DNA of 64,000 nucleotides from Ectorhizobium quercum (GTDB taxonomy: Bacteria > Pseudomonadota > Alphaproteobacteria > Rhizobiales > Rhizobiaceae): contig NZ_JANFPI010000005.1 of assembly GCF_026552795.1 (NCBI RefSeq), forward strand, positions 310,001 to 374,000, read 5' to 3'. Below, piece after piece: positions 1 through 8,900 of this stretch. The first letter of the stretch is position 1. Each line of letters begins with the position of its first letter. The notes below the pieces were generated by a model that saw nothing but the letters and a program-made list of their open reading frames with translations, made no database searches and was not told the DNA's origin. Made by a program: the position numbers and the translations under genes.

Positions 1-129
1 CGCCAGACCCGGGAACAGGATCGTCACCCCCACCCCATCAGCCAAAAGCCGCAGGACGGCGAAACGACCGCCGGCATTCCGGCAGGAAAACCCGCTCCGG
101 CGGCCGATAGCGGCGCGGGGCGGGCATAA
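1..129 (+). CDS. 3' end of an unidentified protein (partial)
   Basis: The frame starting at base 1 is open from the window edge to a TAA at 127-129, which would give the last 42 residues of a protein that begins outside the window. The tail is hydrophilic and rich in Pro, Gln, Gly and Ala, with no recognisable domain. Another frame is also open here, as is common at this GC content, so the call rests only on openness and position. It would lie about 70 bases before the next gene on the same strand. Confidence 0.35.
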   Translation, partial: RQTREQDRHPHPISQKPQDGETTAGIPAGKPAPAADSGAGRA

Positions 130-197
130 GCATGCGCACCTCAATCGTCCCGCGACAGCGGGCGCAAACCGAATATCGATCAGAAAGGATTGATTTC

Positions 198-590
198 ATG
201 GCCATGCAAAGCACGACGAAACCATCCCTGTCCCAGCGCTGGGAAAACTATCAGCCTTCGAAGGGCGCGTTGATCTGGGCATGTATCGGGGCGGTCGTCG
301 CCACGATCGTCATCGGGTTCAACTGGGGCGGCTGGGTGACGGGCGGCACGTCCCGCGCGGCAGCGACCACTGCCGGCGATGTCGCGCGCGGCGAACTGGC
401 GACCGCCATCTGTGTCGAACGGTTCAACGCGGCGCCGGACGCGGCGGCCCGCCTCACGGAATTCAAGGCCCTGCCCGATAATTACAGGAGGCGCCAGTTC
501 GTGGAGACCGGCGGCTGGGCGACGATGCCCGGGCAGACGACCGCCGACAGGCTCGGCGGACAAGGCTGTGCCGCCGCCCTCTCCGCCTGA
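198..590 (+). CDS. Small single-pass membrane protein, unknown function
   Basis: This 130-residue protein has a short cytoplasmic-type N-terminus, one hydrophobic segment at about residues 22-42, and a soluble C-terminal part with two cysteines (about 72 and 124) that could form a disulfide if periplasmic. The ATG at 198 was chosen over an upstream in-frame ATG at 132 because AGAAAGGA lies 10 bases before it. No family was recognised. The soluble region resembles small rhizobial inner-membrane proteins only in general layout. Its link to the glycosylation genes downstream is unknown. Confidence 0.6.
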   Translation: MAMQSTTKPSLSQRWENYQPSKGALIWACIGAVVATIVIGFNWGGWVTGGTSRAAATTAGDVARGELATAICVERFNAAPDAAARLTEFKALPDNYRRRQFVETGGWATMPGQTTADRLGGQGCAAALSA

Positions 591-663
591 AACCGGCCTT
601 CTCCGGCACGCCTGCGCTCCGGTGCCTGCCGGAGCGATTCCACGACCGACCACAACAGGGAAC

Positions 664-855
664 ATGCCCATGATCCGTTTCGTAACGAAGCCCGACCCGC
701 AGCCCCAGACGCCGGAAACCATATTGCCGCCGGAAGCCGAAGACCAGGACCGCGCACTGGCTCCCGAGGCGAAGACCAGTGGGGAGCCGGCATCCGGCCC
801 CGGCCGCAGGCAGCGACGCGCCCGGCCAGCCGTCGACGCCGACCGCCTTCTTTGA
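664..855 (+). CDS. Short Pro/Glu-rich hypothetical protein
   Basis: A 63-residue reading frame starts at ATG 664 (a second ATG follows at 670) behind an AGGGA element at 656-660. The product is acidic and proline-rich in its first 35 residues and basic in its last 20, with no hydrophobic core, so it would probably be disordered. It follows the small membrane protein by about 70 bases on the same strand. No family was recognised. It may be a chance frame in GC-rich DNA. Confidence 0.35.
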   Translation: MPMIRFVTKPDPQPQTPETILPPEAEDQDRALAPEAKTSGEPASGPGRRQRRARPAVDADRLL

Positions 856-993
856 ACCGAACGTGTCACGCCGGGTAAAAGCGTTCGACGCAGCGACAAG
901 CTATGCCCGCGTTCCGCATGTCCGGTTTGACTGTCTATCGGCGTTTCATGACGCGTCAAACTGCTGACAAACGGCGCCTCGCTCTCCTTCGTC

Positions 994-1060
994 ATGGTCG
1001 GGCTCGACCCCCGACCATCCACCGCGCCGCTTGCGGCGTGGGCCCTCAGGTCGAGCCCGA
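994..1060. repeat. Intergenic palindromic repeat
   Basis: ATGGTCGGG at 994-1002 and CCCGACCAT at 1010-1018 form a perfect 9-base inverted repeat. The stretch TCGGGCTCGACC (998-1009) is repeated in inverted orientation as GGTCGAGCCCGA at 1049-1060, so the whole unit is a nested inverted repeat. This layout and wording resemble the short palindromic elements scattered between genes in Rhizobiales genomes. Only this copy was seen in the window. Confidence 0.5.
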
Positions 1061-1229
1061 GAGTGACAAAGGAAAAGTTTTGTCAATACACGGCTTCCAA
1101 TCTTTCTTTCTGGTTTACTTCACCTTCTCCAGTTAAAAAAATTCCCGTTCAACTTATATAATATTTGCATTTTGTTATTGCCTTGGGCAACATCCCGGCC
1201 AAGTCGATTTGCGTTGGGGAGACAGAAGC
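1061..1229 (+). promoter_or_regulatory. AT-rich leader before the methyltransferase gene
   Basis: Base composition shifts sharply to AT from about 1080. A TATAAT hexamer lies at 1157-1162, but no convincing -35 box is seen 16-18 bases upstream. This is the only promoter-like stretch ahead of the methyltransferase/GT8 pair. No gene is visible here. Confidence 0.3.
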
Positions 1230-1892
1230 TTGGTAGACTTTCGGTATTTGCGTATCAATCTGTTCTACAAGTTACTGATGCCGTTTTCGGCCCGCACGCG
1301 ACGCAAGCGCATGGAACAATTCTGTTCGATCATGAATATCGACCGCAGCGTCACTGTTCTGGACCTTGGCGGACAGCCGATGATCTGGGAACCGGTCGAT
1401 CCCAGCCTGGATATCACCATTCTCAATCTTCCGGGGATCGCGCAGGCTGCCCCGCATTCCCACCACACCATCCGTTACGTCGAGGGCGATGCCTGCAATG
1501 TGACGGGCTACGAAGACCAGAGCTTCGACATCGTATTCAGCAACAGCGTCATCGAGCATGTCGGCGACGAGCGCTTCCGGGCGGCCTTCGCACGCGAGGT
1601 CCAGCGGCTCGGCAAGAGCTACTGGGTGCAGACGCCCTGCAAGTATTTCCCCATCGAGCCGCATAACGGCATGCCGTTCTGGTGGTTCTATCCCGCATCG
1701 CTGCGCCGCTTCATCGTCGAGCGCTGGCGGCGCAAGCTGCCGGCCTGGACGGAGATGATCGACGGCACCGATATCGTCTCGCGCAAGGAGCTCGAGCGGC
1801 TGTTTCCGGAGGCCAGGGTGATCGTCGAGCGGTTCATGGGGCTGCCCAAATCCTACATCGTCTTCGACAACCGGGCCGCTTCGAAGCGATGA
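1230..1892 (+). CDS. Class I SAM-dependent methyltransferase
   Basis: This 220-residue protein has the class I (Rossmann-like) methyltransferase pattern. Motif I is VLDLGG at about 43-48, an acidic region EGDA lies near 85-88, and the post-motif segment FDIVFSNSVIEHV (about 99-111) is typical of Methyltransf_11-type enzymes. It would transfer a methyl group from S-adenosylmethionine to a small molecule or sugar in the cytoplasm; the acceptor is unknown. TTG at 1230 is chosen as start because GGGGAGA at 1217-1223 sits 6 bases before it; a TTG at 1209 is possible but lacks this spacing. It is followed after 58 bases by a GT8 gene on the same strand, so both probably modify one glycan or glycoconjugate. 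Confidence 0.75.
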   Translation: MVDFRYLRINLFYKLLMPFSARTRRKRMEQFCSIMNIDRSVTVLDLGGQPMIWEPVDPSLDITILNLPGIAQAAPHSHHTIRYVEGDACNVTGYEDQSFDIVFSNSVIEHVGDERFRAAFAREVQRLGKSYWVQTPCKYFPIEPHNGMPFWWFYPASLRRFIVERWRRKLPAWTEMIDGTDIVSRKELERLFPEARVIVERFMGLPKSYIVFDNRAASKR

Positions 1893-1950
1893 CCTTTTAT
1901 TCATGGCGCTTGGTGCGCCGATACTGGGAAAAACCGCGGCAGAGGCGTCC

Positions 1951-2874
1951 ATGACCATCGATATCGTTCTTTCCGCCGACCGGGGCGTACTCTACGGCCT
2001 TGCGACCACGGTGCGCTCCGCACTGGAATCGTCGTCGGACATCGTGAACGTCCATGTGCTGGCAACCGGCTTTTCGGAAAAGGACCGCGCGGATCTCAAA
2101 CGGTCGTGGGCGCACGGCAAGTGCGGGACCGTCGCGTTTTACGACGTTCCGGCCGAAAAGCTCGCGCCGTTCCGCTCGACCAAGTACCTGAAGAGCAAAT
2201 CGGCCTATGCCCGCTACTTCATCGCCCTCCTCCCCGCCGACGTGACGCGCTGCATCTATCTCGACACCGATCTTCTGGTGATGCGGGATCTCGCCGAAGC
2301 CGCGCGAATGGATCTCGCCGGCCATCCGATCGCCGCCGTCGCGGACGTGTCCGTGCGGACCCGCAAGAGCTGGCCCGAGTTGCGGGCGCGGCTGGGGCTT
2401 CAGGACGAACGCACCTACTTCAACAGCGGCTTCCTGATCATCGATCTCACCGCCTGGCGGGCGCATGACATCGAGCAGGCGCTGGTGGACATCTCGATTG
2501 CCGCGTTCGACAGGCTGGATTCGCAGGACCAGGATGCCCTCAACCTCGTCTTCGAAAACAAAACGCTGCTCCTCGACCCCGACTGGAACACCTCACAGTA
2601 TGAACGGCCCGAGCGGCTGGAGGGCAGGATCATCCACCTGATCGGCACCGTAAAGCCGTGGCATGCCCGCTATGCGAAGAAGCTGGACGATCCCTATATG
2701 AAGAACGTCATGTACGACGGCTTCTACGGCATCCTCGACAGGACGGCCTACAGGGGCTACCGGCCGTGGAATGTCGCCGGCCTCGGCGCCCTTGCCGAAA
2801 CGTTCAGGGGCAACATCCCCACCCGCGACATGATCGCCGGCAAGCTGCGCCGGATGGTCTCGCGAAACGGATAG
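1951..2874 (+). CDS. Family 8 glycosyltransferase (GT8)
   Basis: This 307-residue protein matches the GT8 (LgtC/RfaJ-like) layout. The N-terminal nucleotide-sugar fold begins at IDIVLSADRGV. The metal-binding DxD is DTD at about 105-107 in the segment CIYLDTDLLV, and the downstream YFNSGFLIIDL (about 156-166) is a conserved acceptor-side motif. GT8 enzymes are retaining transferases that usually move glucose or galactose from UDP-sugars, acting at the cytoplasmic face on lipid-linked saccharides. The ATG at 1951 is preferred to an in-frame ATG at 1903 because family members begin directly before the first beta strand. It converges with the secreted hydrolase gene, 12 bases away. Confidence 0.85.
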   Translation: MTIDIVLSADRGVLYGLATTVRSALESSSDIVNVHVLATGFSEKDRADLKRSWAHGKCGTVAFYDVPAEKLAPFRSTKYLKSKSAYARYFIALLPADVTRCIYLDTDLLVMRDLAEAARMDLAGHPIAAVADVSVRTRKSWPELRARLGLQDERTYFNSGFLIIDLTAWRAHDIEQALVDISIAAFDRLDSQDQDALNLVFENKTLLLDPDWNTSQYERPERLEGRIIHLIGTVKPWHARYAKKLDDPYMKNVMYDGFYGILDRTAYRGYRPWNVAGLGALAETFRGNIPTRDMIAGKLRRMVSRNG

Positions 2875-2886
2875 GTCCGGGAGGCG

Positions 2887-4005
2887 TCACAGCCGGAAGG
2901 CAAAGCGTAGCGTATCGCGGACCTGCTGGATCCTCGATCGCAGATAGCCCCTTTCCGCCCGCGTGTAGGTTCGCTCCACATAGCCCGTATAATGCAGGAT
3001 GAACGGCAGGCCCGGGCCCGAGGCGCAGGCCGCGCTGTCGAAGGTCGGCGTCGTCTCGCGGTATCGATCCATGAAGGCGGCGGCGAATTGCCGGAGCGTT
3101 TCCGCCTGTCCGGCGGGGATCGGGGACGGCGCCCCCGGGCCGGGCAGCCTGCCGTAGATCGCATGGAAGGTGAGCGCCGCCACGAAGTAGTTGCCGACCG
3201 GCGTCAAGTGGACGTCGTCCGAAAAGATCGCATCCGCCGCCTGCCTGTCGTCCGCGAAGGCGAAACCGGGCAGAGCCGGGTCGTCGCGCAGATGCGCCAT
3301 CAGGTCCGCCAGCGCAAGGGACACGGGGATCATGAAGATGCGGTCCGGCCGGCCCTCGGCCGCGATCCGGTCGTTCACCCGGGCAACCGTGCATTGCCAG
3401 ACCGGCCATGCCGCCCGCTCATAGGCGATCCAGTCGGCAAGGTCGCTCTTGTCCGATACGTCGAGCCACGGGGTGAAGAAAAACGTCTGCCCTTGCGGGT
3501 TCGCCGCCACGAACCTGTCCTGATAGGCGCCCAGATGCGTCACCGTATCCTGCCACAGAAGCGTGTCGAGCAGCCTGTGCTGCTCGGTGATCAGCAGGAT
3601 GTCGTATGGCCCCGCCTCCGGCACCTCGGGCGCACGCAGCTCCGCCAGCACGTCGATCGGCCGGCCCTCAGGGTCCGTGCCGGCGGAAAATCCCGACCAC
3701 GGCCTTGCCGCGTCGTCGCCGAAGGACCGGCTCCTGATCGACGATCCACCGATATGCTGCCGGTTCCAGACGATCGGCAGGCCGCTAGCATCGGCGATCT
3801 CGCTGAGAAAGTACGGCACGGGGCGGTCTGTCAGGCTGTGGCCGGAGATGAAGATGTGGCGCCGGGCTTCCATTCCGGCCGGGTCCGGCAGCGAGAGATG
3901 CACGGGGGTATCCTTTCCGGTTTGCGGTGCCCCGGCGGCGAATGCGAAGAGGATCGATCCCGCAAGGACGGCGGCGGCAGAGAGTGCGAAGGCACGCGAC
4001 ATCAT
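2887..4005 (-). CDS. Secreted SGNH/GDSL-like hydrolase
   Basis: This 372-residue protein starts with a Sec-type signal peptide (hydrophobic residues about 6-25, Ala-rich cleavage region). Block I reads SGHSLTD (about 54-60), with Ser57 as the likely nucleophile and His in place of the usual Asp of GDS. The C-terminal DxxH-type block is DDVHLTPVGNYF. These features fit a periplasmic esterase or acyltransferase of the SGNH superfamily, which often adds or removes acyl groups on glycans. It is the last gene of the NRPS operon, and its ATG directly abuts the stop codon of the GT4 gene, so translation is probably coupled. A typical GxND block III is not clear, so the exact subfamily is uncertain. 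Confidence 0.65.
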   Translation of the reverse strand: MMSRAFALSAAAVLAGSILFAFAAGAPQTGKDTPVHLSLPDPAGMEARRHIFISGHSLTDRPVPYFLSEIADASGLPIVWNRQHIGGSSIRSRSFGDDAARPWSGFSAGTDPEGRPIDVLAELRAPEVPEAGPYDILLITEQHRLLDTLLWQDTVTHLGAYQDRFVAANPQGQTFFFTPWLDVSDKSDLADWIAYERAAWPVWQCTVARVNDRIAAEGRPDRIFMIPVSLALADLMAHLRDDPALPGFAFADDRQAADAIFSDDVHLTPVGNYFVAALTFHAIYGRLPGPGAPSPIPAGQAETLRQFAAAFMDRYRETTPTFDSAACASGPGLPFILHYTGYVERTYTRAERGYLRSRIQQVRDTLRFAFRL

Positions 4006-5277
4006 TCAGGCAAACTCCACGAGCAGGTCCGCACGGCGGCGGTAGAGCGTTTCCTCATCGAAGCGGGCGCCGGACGCGGCCGCATCGCGAACCAGTTGCG
4101 CCAGATCGCGGCGGCTGGTGGCGAGGTCCGCGATCCGGCGGCCGAGCGCCCCGGCATCGTGAAGCGGGGTCAGGACGCCGCCGCCCTGTTCGGCAACCAG
4201 ATCCTCGGCATAAGGGGAGGTGTAGCCGACGATGGGGCAGCCGCAGACCAGCGCCTCGATCAGGCATCGCGGCGATTCCGGCGTCTTGTGGCAGAACACG
4301 AACAGATCGCTGTCGCGCATCGCGTCCAAAACCGCCTCCCGGTCGGCGACATGGCCGGCGAGACGGATATGACCGGACAGGCCCTTCTCGCGGATCAGGC
4401 CGCGCATCGCCTCCACGAGCGGACCGTCCCCCAGCCATCGCGCCTCGAGCGGGACGCCGGCGCCGGCCGCGGCCGCCAGAGCGTCGATCCAGTCCTGCGG
4501 CCCCTTCATGGCCGCCGCCCGTCCGACATAGACGATCCGAAGCGGCGCGCCGGACAGAAGCCGCTCCACCTTCGCCTCCAGCCTCTCCCCGTCGATGCGG
4601 TCGGCGCGCTGCGTGTGGACGTCATACATGCACACGGGGTTGGAGGAGAAGCCGGCATAGGCGTTGTAGGTATCGCGTCCCTGGAACAGGCCGAGCGAAC
4701 TGCGGCCGATGAGATAGCGATGATAGCGCTTCATGACCGGCAGCGTCATGCGCTCCTTCATGCGCCGGCGGAACCTGTGGTCCGGAAGCGTCCTGAGAAT
4801 GACGTCGTGCTCGACCCGATCGAACCAGACGGCGAACTTGCGGCCCTGCGCATCCGCTTCCAGCGCGGCGACCGCACCCCAGTCGCCGGACAGATAACCG
4901 AGCGTGAAGCAGAGGTGATCGCTGTCGCGAATGGCCTGCCCGAGCAGCGCGCGCGTCCGCCTGTAGGTCCGCGCGAATGCCGTGATCCTGTAGGCGAACG
5001 GCAGTTCCATGAATTCGACGCGCCCGGAACAGGGCAGATCCACGACGTCGACCCAGGCGACGGAGGTGTCCTCCTCGCGCTCGGCATCGAGAACGATGCC
5101 GGCGAATGTCACCTGCCGGAAATTCTCCGCATAGCGGACGAGACCGGCGCAGGTCTGATCGTCGAGCTGGAGACCGCGCGGGCCGCGGCGCAGACGGACC
5201 GCCGTGACGAGCAGAACGCTTGCATCGGCGCGAGGCGGCAGCGTTTCCCGGCCTTTCGTGTCCTGCACATCCAGCAT
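4006..5277 (-). CDS. Family 4 glycosyltransferase
   Basis: This 423-residue protein has the two-domain GT-B layout of the GT4 family. Its C-terminal domain contains RIVYVGRAAAMKGPQDWIDAL, then a DSDLFVFCHKTPESPRCLIEALVCGCPIVGY segment carrying the E-x7-E-type donor-site motif. It should transfer a sugar from a nucleotide-sugar donor in the cytoplasm. It lies between the phosphopantetheinyl transferase and the secreted hydrolase in one operon with the NRPS, which suggests that the assembled acyl product or its carrier is glycosylated. Donor and acceptor cannot be read from the sequence. The N-terminal half is divergent, as is common for acceptor-binding domains. Confidence 0.8.
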   Translation of the reverse strand: MLDVQDTKGRETLPPRADASVLLVTAVRLRRGPRGLQLDDQTCAGLVRYAENFRQVTFAGIVLDAEREEDTSVAWVDVVDLPCSGRVEFMELPFAYRITAFARTYRRTRALLGQAIRDSDHLCFTLGYLSGDWGAVAALEADAQGRKFAVWFDRVEHDVILRTLPDHRFRRRMKERMTLPVMKRYHRYLIGRSSLGLFQGRDTYNAYAGFSSNPVCMYDVHTQRADRIDGERLEAKVERLLSGAPLRIVYVGRAAAMKGPQDWIDALAAAAGAGVPLEARWLGDGPLVEAMRGLIREKGLSGHIRLAGHVADREAVLDAMRDSDLFVFCHKTPESPRCLIEALVCGCPIVGYTSPYAEDLVAEQGGGVLTPLHDAGALGRRIADLATSRRDLAQLVRDAAASGARFDEETLYRRRADLLVEFA

Positions 5278-5287
5278 GGCGCCGCCT

Positions 5288-5989
5288 TCAATCCGTCAGG
5301 TTGGCCGTCTCAAGACGGCGAAATAACCCGGCATGCCGGGAAGCCGTCATCGTCAAGCCGGTGAGAATGTAACCGTCCTCGATGGTCAGGCGGCCTTCGA
5401 GGATCGTGCCGCGAGCGATGCCGGCGGCATCCCTGCGGAACCGCGCATGATAGGAAGACGCATGGAGAGCGATGTCGATATCCTGAAAATCCAGGAGGAC
5501 GCCCGTCAGTGGATACTGGCATTTGTAGAGCGATTCCTTCGCGCTGAAGATCGCCCGGGCCAGCAGCATCCGGCGCTCCGGCGGCTGGCGGCCGAGCCAT
5601 GCCTCCTCTTCCGGCGTGCAGATCGTTTCGACCAGATCCGCCGGCAGAGGTTCGGCCGGCTCCACGTCGAGGCCGATCGATCCATAGCCGTCGCGGACCA
5701 GTGCCACCGCCGCAACGCAGAGCGTGGCGCAATGGCTGATGCTGCCGACGACGCCCTCGGGCCAGACGGGCGCACGGTCGGGCGCGGCGGGAATGGCGAC
5801 GCCTTCCAGCCCGAGGGCACTCATAGCCATCCGCGCGCAGGCGCGTCCGGCGTGAAACTCGCGCCTGCGGCTGTCGACGGCGCGCTCCACGAAGCGTTCC
5901 TCCTCGCGATACGGACGGGCGACCGCGGCGCGCGGATCGCAGCACGCCGTCCCGACGCCTTCGGCAAAAAGAGCCCGCAACGCCTCCAT
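5288..5989 (-). CDS. 4'-phosphopantetheinyl transferase (EntD/Sfp superfamily)
   Basis: This 233-residue protein carries the three EntD-type motifs: GSISHC (about 82-87), GLDVE with Asp108 and Glu110 as Mg-binding residues, and FSAKESLYK (about 148-156). It transfers phosphopantetheine from CoA to the conserved Ser of carrier domains. The gene starts 5 bases after the NRPS stop codon and ends 10 bases before the GT4 gene, so it is co-transcribed. Its obvious targets are the NRPS carrier domain (Ser1475), the PKS carrier domain (Ser1814) and possibly RkpA (Ser2403). Its presence argues that the NRPS/PKS system is self-sufficient and functional. Confidence 0.93.
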   Translation of the reverse strand: MEALRALFAEGVGTACCDPRAAVARPYREEERFVERAVDSRRREFHAGRACARMAMSALGLEGVAIPAAPDRAPVWPEGVVGSISHCATLCVAAVALVRDGYGSIGLDVEPAEPLPADLVETICTPEEEAWLGRQPPERRMLLARAIFSAKESLYKCQYPLTGVLLDFQDIDIALHASSYHARFRRDAAGIARGTILEGRLTIEDGYILTGLTMTASRHAGLFRRLETANLTD

Positions 5990-5994
5990 GCCGC

Positions 5995-8900
5995 TCAGGT
6001 CCGCGCGCGCGTCAAGGCCGCCCGCCTGTCCCCGAGCGCCGCGCGCCGCATGGCCGCCCGGTCGGCCACCTGACTCAGCCGGTCGTCCTCCTTCTCGCGG
6101 TTGGCGAGGTGGCCGGCCAGCGTCCCGACCGTCGGAAAGCGGAAGATGTCGGTGATCGTCAATTCCGGCGCGAGGCCGGCCTTGAGGTCGCGGTGAAGCT
6201 GGACGGCCAGAAGGGAATGACCGCCGATGGCGAAGAAATTGTCGTTCACACCGACACGCTCCAGCCCCAGCGTCCGCCTGTACGCCTCGGCGATATCCTT
6301 CTGGAGCGTGCTTTCCGGGCTGACGAAGGCCTGCGCCGCAGCCGGCGCGGTCGCCGTCGCCGTCGCCGGCTTGGGCAGCGCCTTGCGGTCGACCTTCGCG
6401 TTCGGCGTCAGCGGGAAGGCGTCGAGCGTGACGACATGGGCCGGAATCATGTAATCCGGCAGGGTTTCGCCGAGATGCCGCCGCAGCGCATCCTCGGAGA
6501 CCGGCTCGCCGCTCAGCCGGACATAGGCGACGATGCGGACATCGTCTGCCCGGTCCTCGCGGGCGATCACCACCGCCTCGGCAATGCCGGGGAACGTGGC
6601 GATGCGCGCCTCGATCTCGCCAAGCTCGATACGGTATCCGCGCACCTTGACCTGATAGTCGGTTCGTCCGAGGAAGCGCAGGGTTCCGTCATCCGTGCGG
6701 CAACCGAGGTCGCCGGTGCGGTAGATGCGGCCGGGAGCGAAGGGATTGGGCAGGAAGCGTTCGCGCGTCAGTTCCTCGCGGTGGAGGTATCCGCGTGTCA
6801 CCCCGTCGCCGCCGATGTAAAGCTCGCCGGGCTGGCCGGGCGCCGCCGGCTTTCCGGCCGCGTCCAGCACGTAAAGCTGCGTATTGGCGATGGGCCGGCC
6901 GAGCGGAACGACGCTTTCCGACATGTCCGCGGTCATCGTCGACGACCAGATCGTCGTCTCGGTCGGGCCGTACATGTTCTCGACGCTCGCCTGCGTCAGC
7001 GTGCGGATATCGGCGAGAAGCGACGCCTGAAGCGCTTCGCCGCCGATGAACAGGTGGCGGATCCGGGCGAAGGCCGAACGGTCGGTCTCGCTCATCAGGA
7101 ACATGCGCGCCATCGACGGCGTGCATTGAAGATGCGTCACATTGTGGCGGCGAACATCCTCCTCGAAGCTGTTGTCGGAGACCGCATCGGTCATAGCAGC
7201 CGGCGCCCGCGCCAGGGAAACCGCCTGGGCGAGAGGCGTGAGCCTTTCGAGAACGAGGCCGGCGGGAACCCCGAAATCGATGAGGCAGGCGATTTCGCTG
7301 ACGCCGATGGCGGCCACCTGATCGATCCGCCGCAGCGCATCCTCGACGGTGCCGAACAGGCCGCTGTCCTCGAAATAGCGCAGGAAGGCGAATTCGAGGA
7401 TGGCGTCCATCTCGTCCGGGTCGAGCGATTGCAGGTCGATATCCATTGCGCTCGACGCGCCCTGCGGCTTCTTGAAGGCCGGAAAGGCCCAGGCATATTG
7501 CTTGATGAGCGCCGCGGCGCTGCGCAGGTAATCCTTCATCGGCCCGCGCGCGGCGTCGCGCACCTCCTCGCGGTCCTCGCCCAGCAGCGTGTGCAGCATC
7601 AGCGTGACCTTGTAGTCGTCCGGATTGCGGCCGCATTCCACCAGCGTCTCGCGATAGATGCGCAGCTTGTCCGCCAGTTCCTCTATCGACTGGCCGAGCA
7701 GGTGGGTCAGGATGTGGGCGCCGATCCGCGCCGCCTCGCGATAGGTCTCGGGATTGCCGGCCGTGGTCAGCCAGACGGGCAGTTCGGCCTGCACGGGCCG
7801 GGGCTGCGTCACGATGCCGGCGGTGCCGTTGCCGAAATCGAATTCGACGCGCTCGCCGCGCCACAGTTTCCGCACGGTTTCGATATCGCGCAGAAGCGCG
7901 GCCTTGTTGTTCGGCGGCGCGTTTTCAGGCCGCAGGACGAAATCCTCGGGCATCCAGCCGGAGGCGAACGCCACGGCGACGCGGCCGTTGCTGAGATTGT
8001 CCAGAACCGCCCATTCCTCGGCCACGCGAACCGGGTGATGCAGCGGCAGGACGCAACTGCCGGCCCGGATCGACAGGTTTGTCGTGAGCGCCGCGATGGC
8101 GGCCCCGGTGACGGACGGGTTAGGATAGGGCCCGCCGAAGGCGTGGAAATGCCGCTCCGGCGTCCAGATCGACTGAAAACCGTTGGCATCGGCAAATTTC
8201 GCGCTTTCGAGCAGCAGGCGATATTTGGCCGGCCCTGCCCCGTCGTCGTTGCCCCAGTAGAACAGGCCGAAATCCATCGCCGCGCCGCTACCGTTCGCAC
8301 GCCGCACAGCTACCGGCACGGCCTTGTGCTCCTTTGCGCTGGCGGAATAAATGACGACCTTGAAGCCCCGCGCCAGCGTCCAGAACAGTTCGAGAACCGA
8401 AATATCGAAGGACAGGCTGGTCACGGCGAGCCAGACGGGCTGGCTGGCCCTGTCATACGCGATCCGCTCGTCCATTCCGGCGAAGAAGTTGACGACGTTG
8501 CGGTGCTCGACCATCACGCCCTTCGGGCGGCCCGTCGAGCCGGACGTATAGATCACATAGGCCAGATGATGCGGCCCGACCTCGACGGCAGGCGGCTGCG
8601 CCGGCTGCGACCCGGCGAGAATGTCCTCCACGAACACGGTCCTGACGCCGGGCGCGGTGAGCGCACCGGCAAGGGTGCGGCTGGAAAGGATGACGGGAAT
8701 GCCGCTGTCCTCCACCATGTAGGTGAGGCGGTCGGCCGGGAAATGCGGATCGAGCGGCACATAGGCGCCGCCCGCTTTCTGGATGGCCAGGGCGCCGACA
8801 ACGAGATCGATGCAGCGCGGCAGGTTGAGGCCGACCATCGTGTCGGGTCCGATCCCCATGCCGACCAGCGCATGGGCGATCCTGTTGGCGCGCTCGTCGA

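Noticed and set aside
2992-5364. Long plus-strand frame opposite the SGNH hydrolase and GT4 genes
   Set aside because: It spans two genes with clear motifs on the minus strand and has no recognisable protein features.
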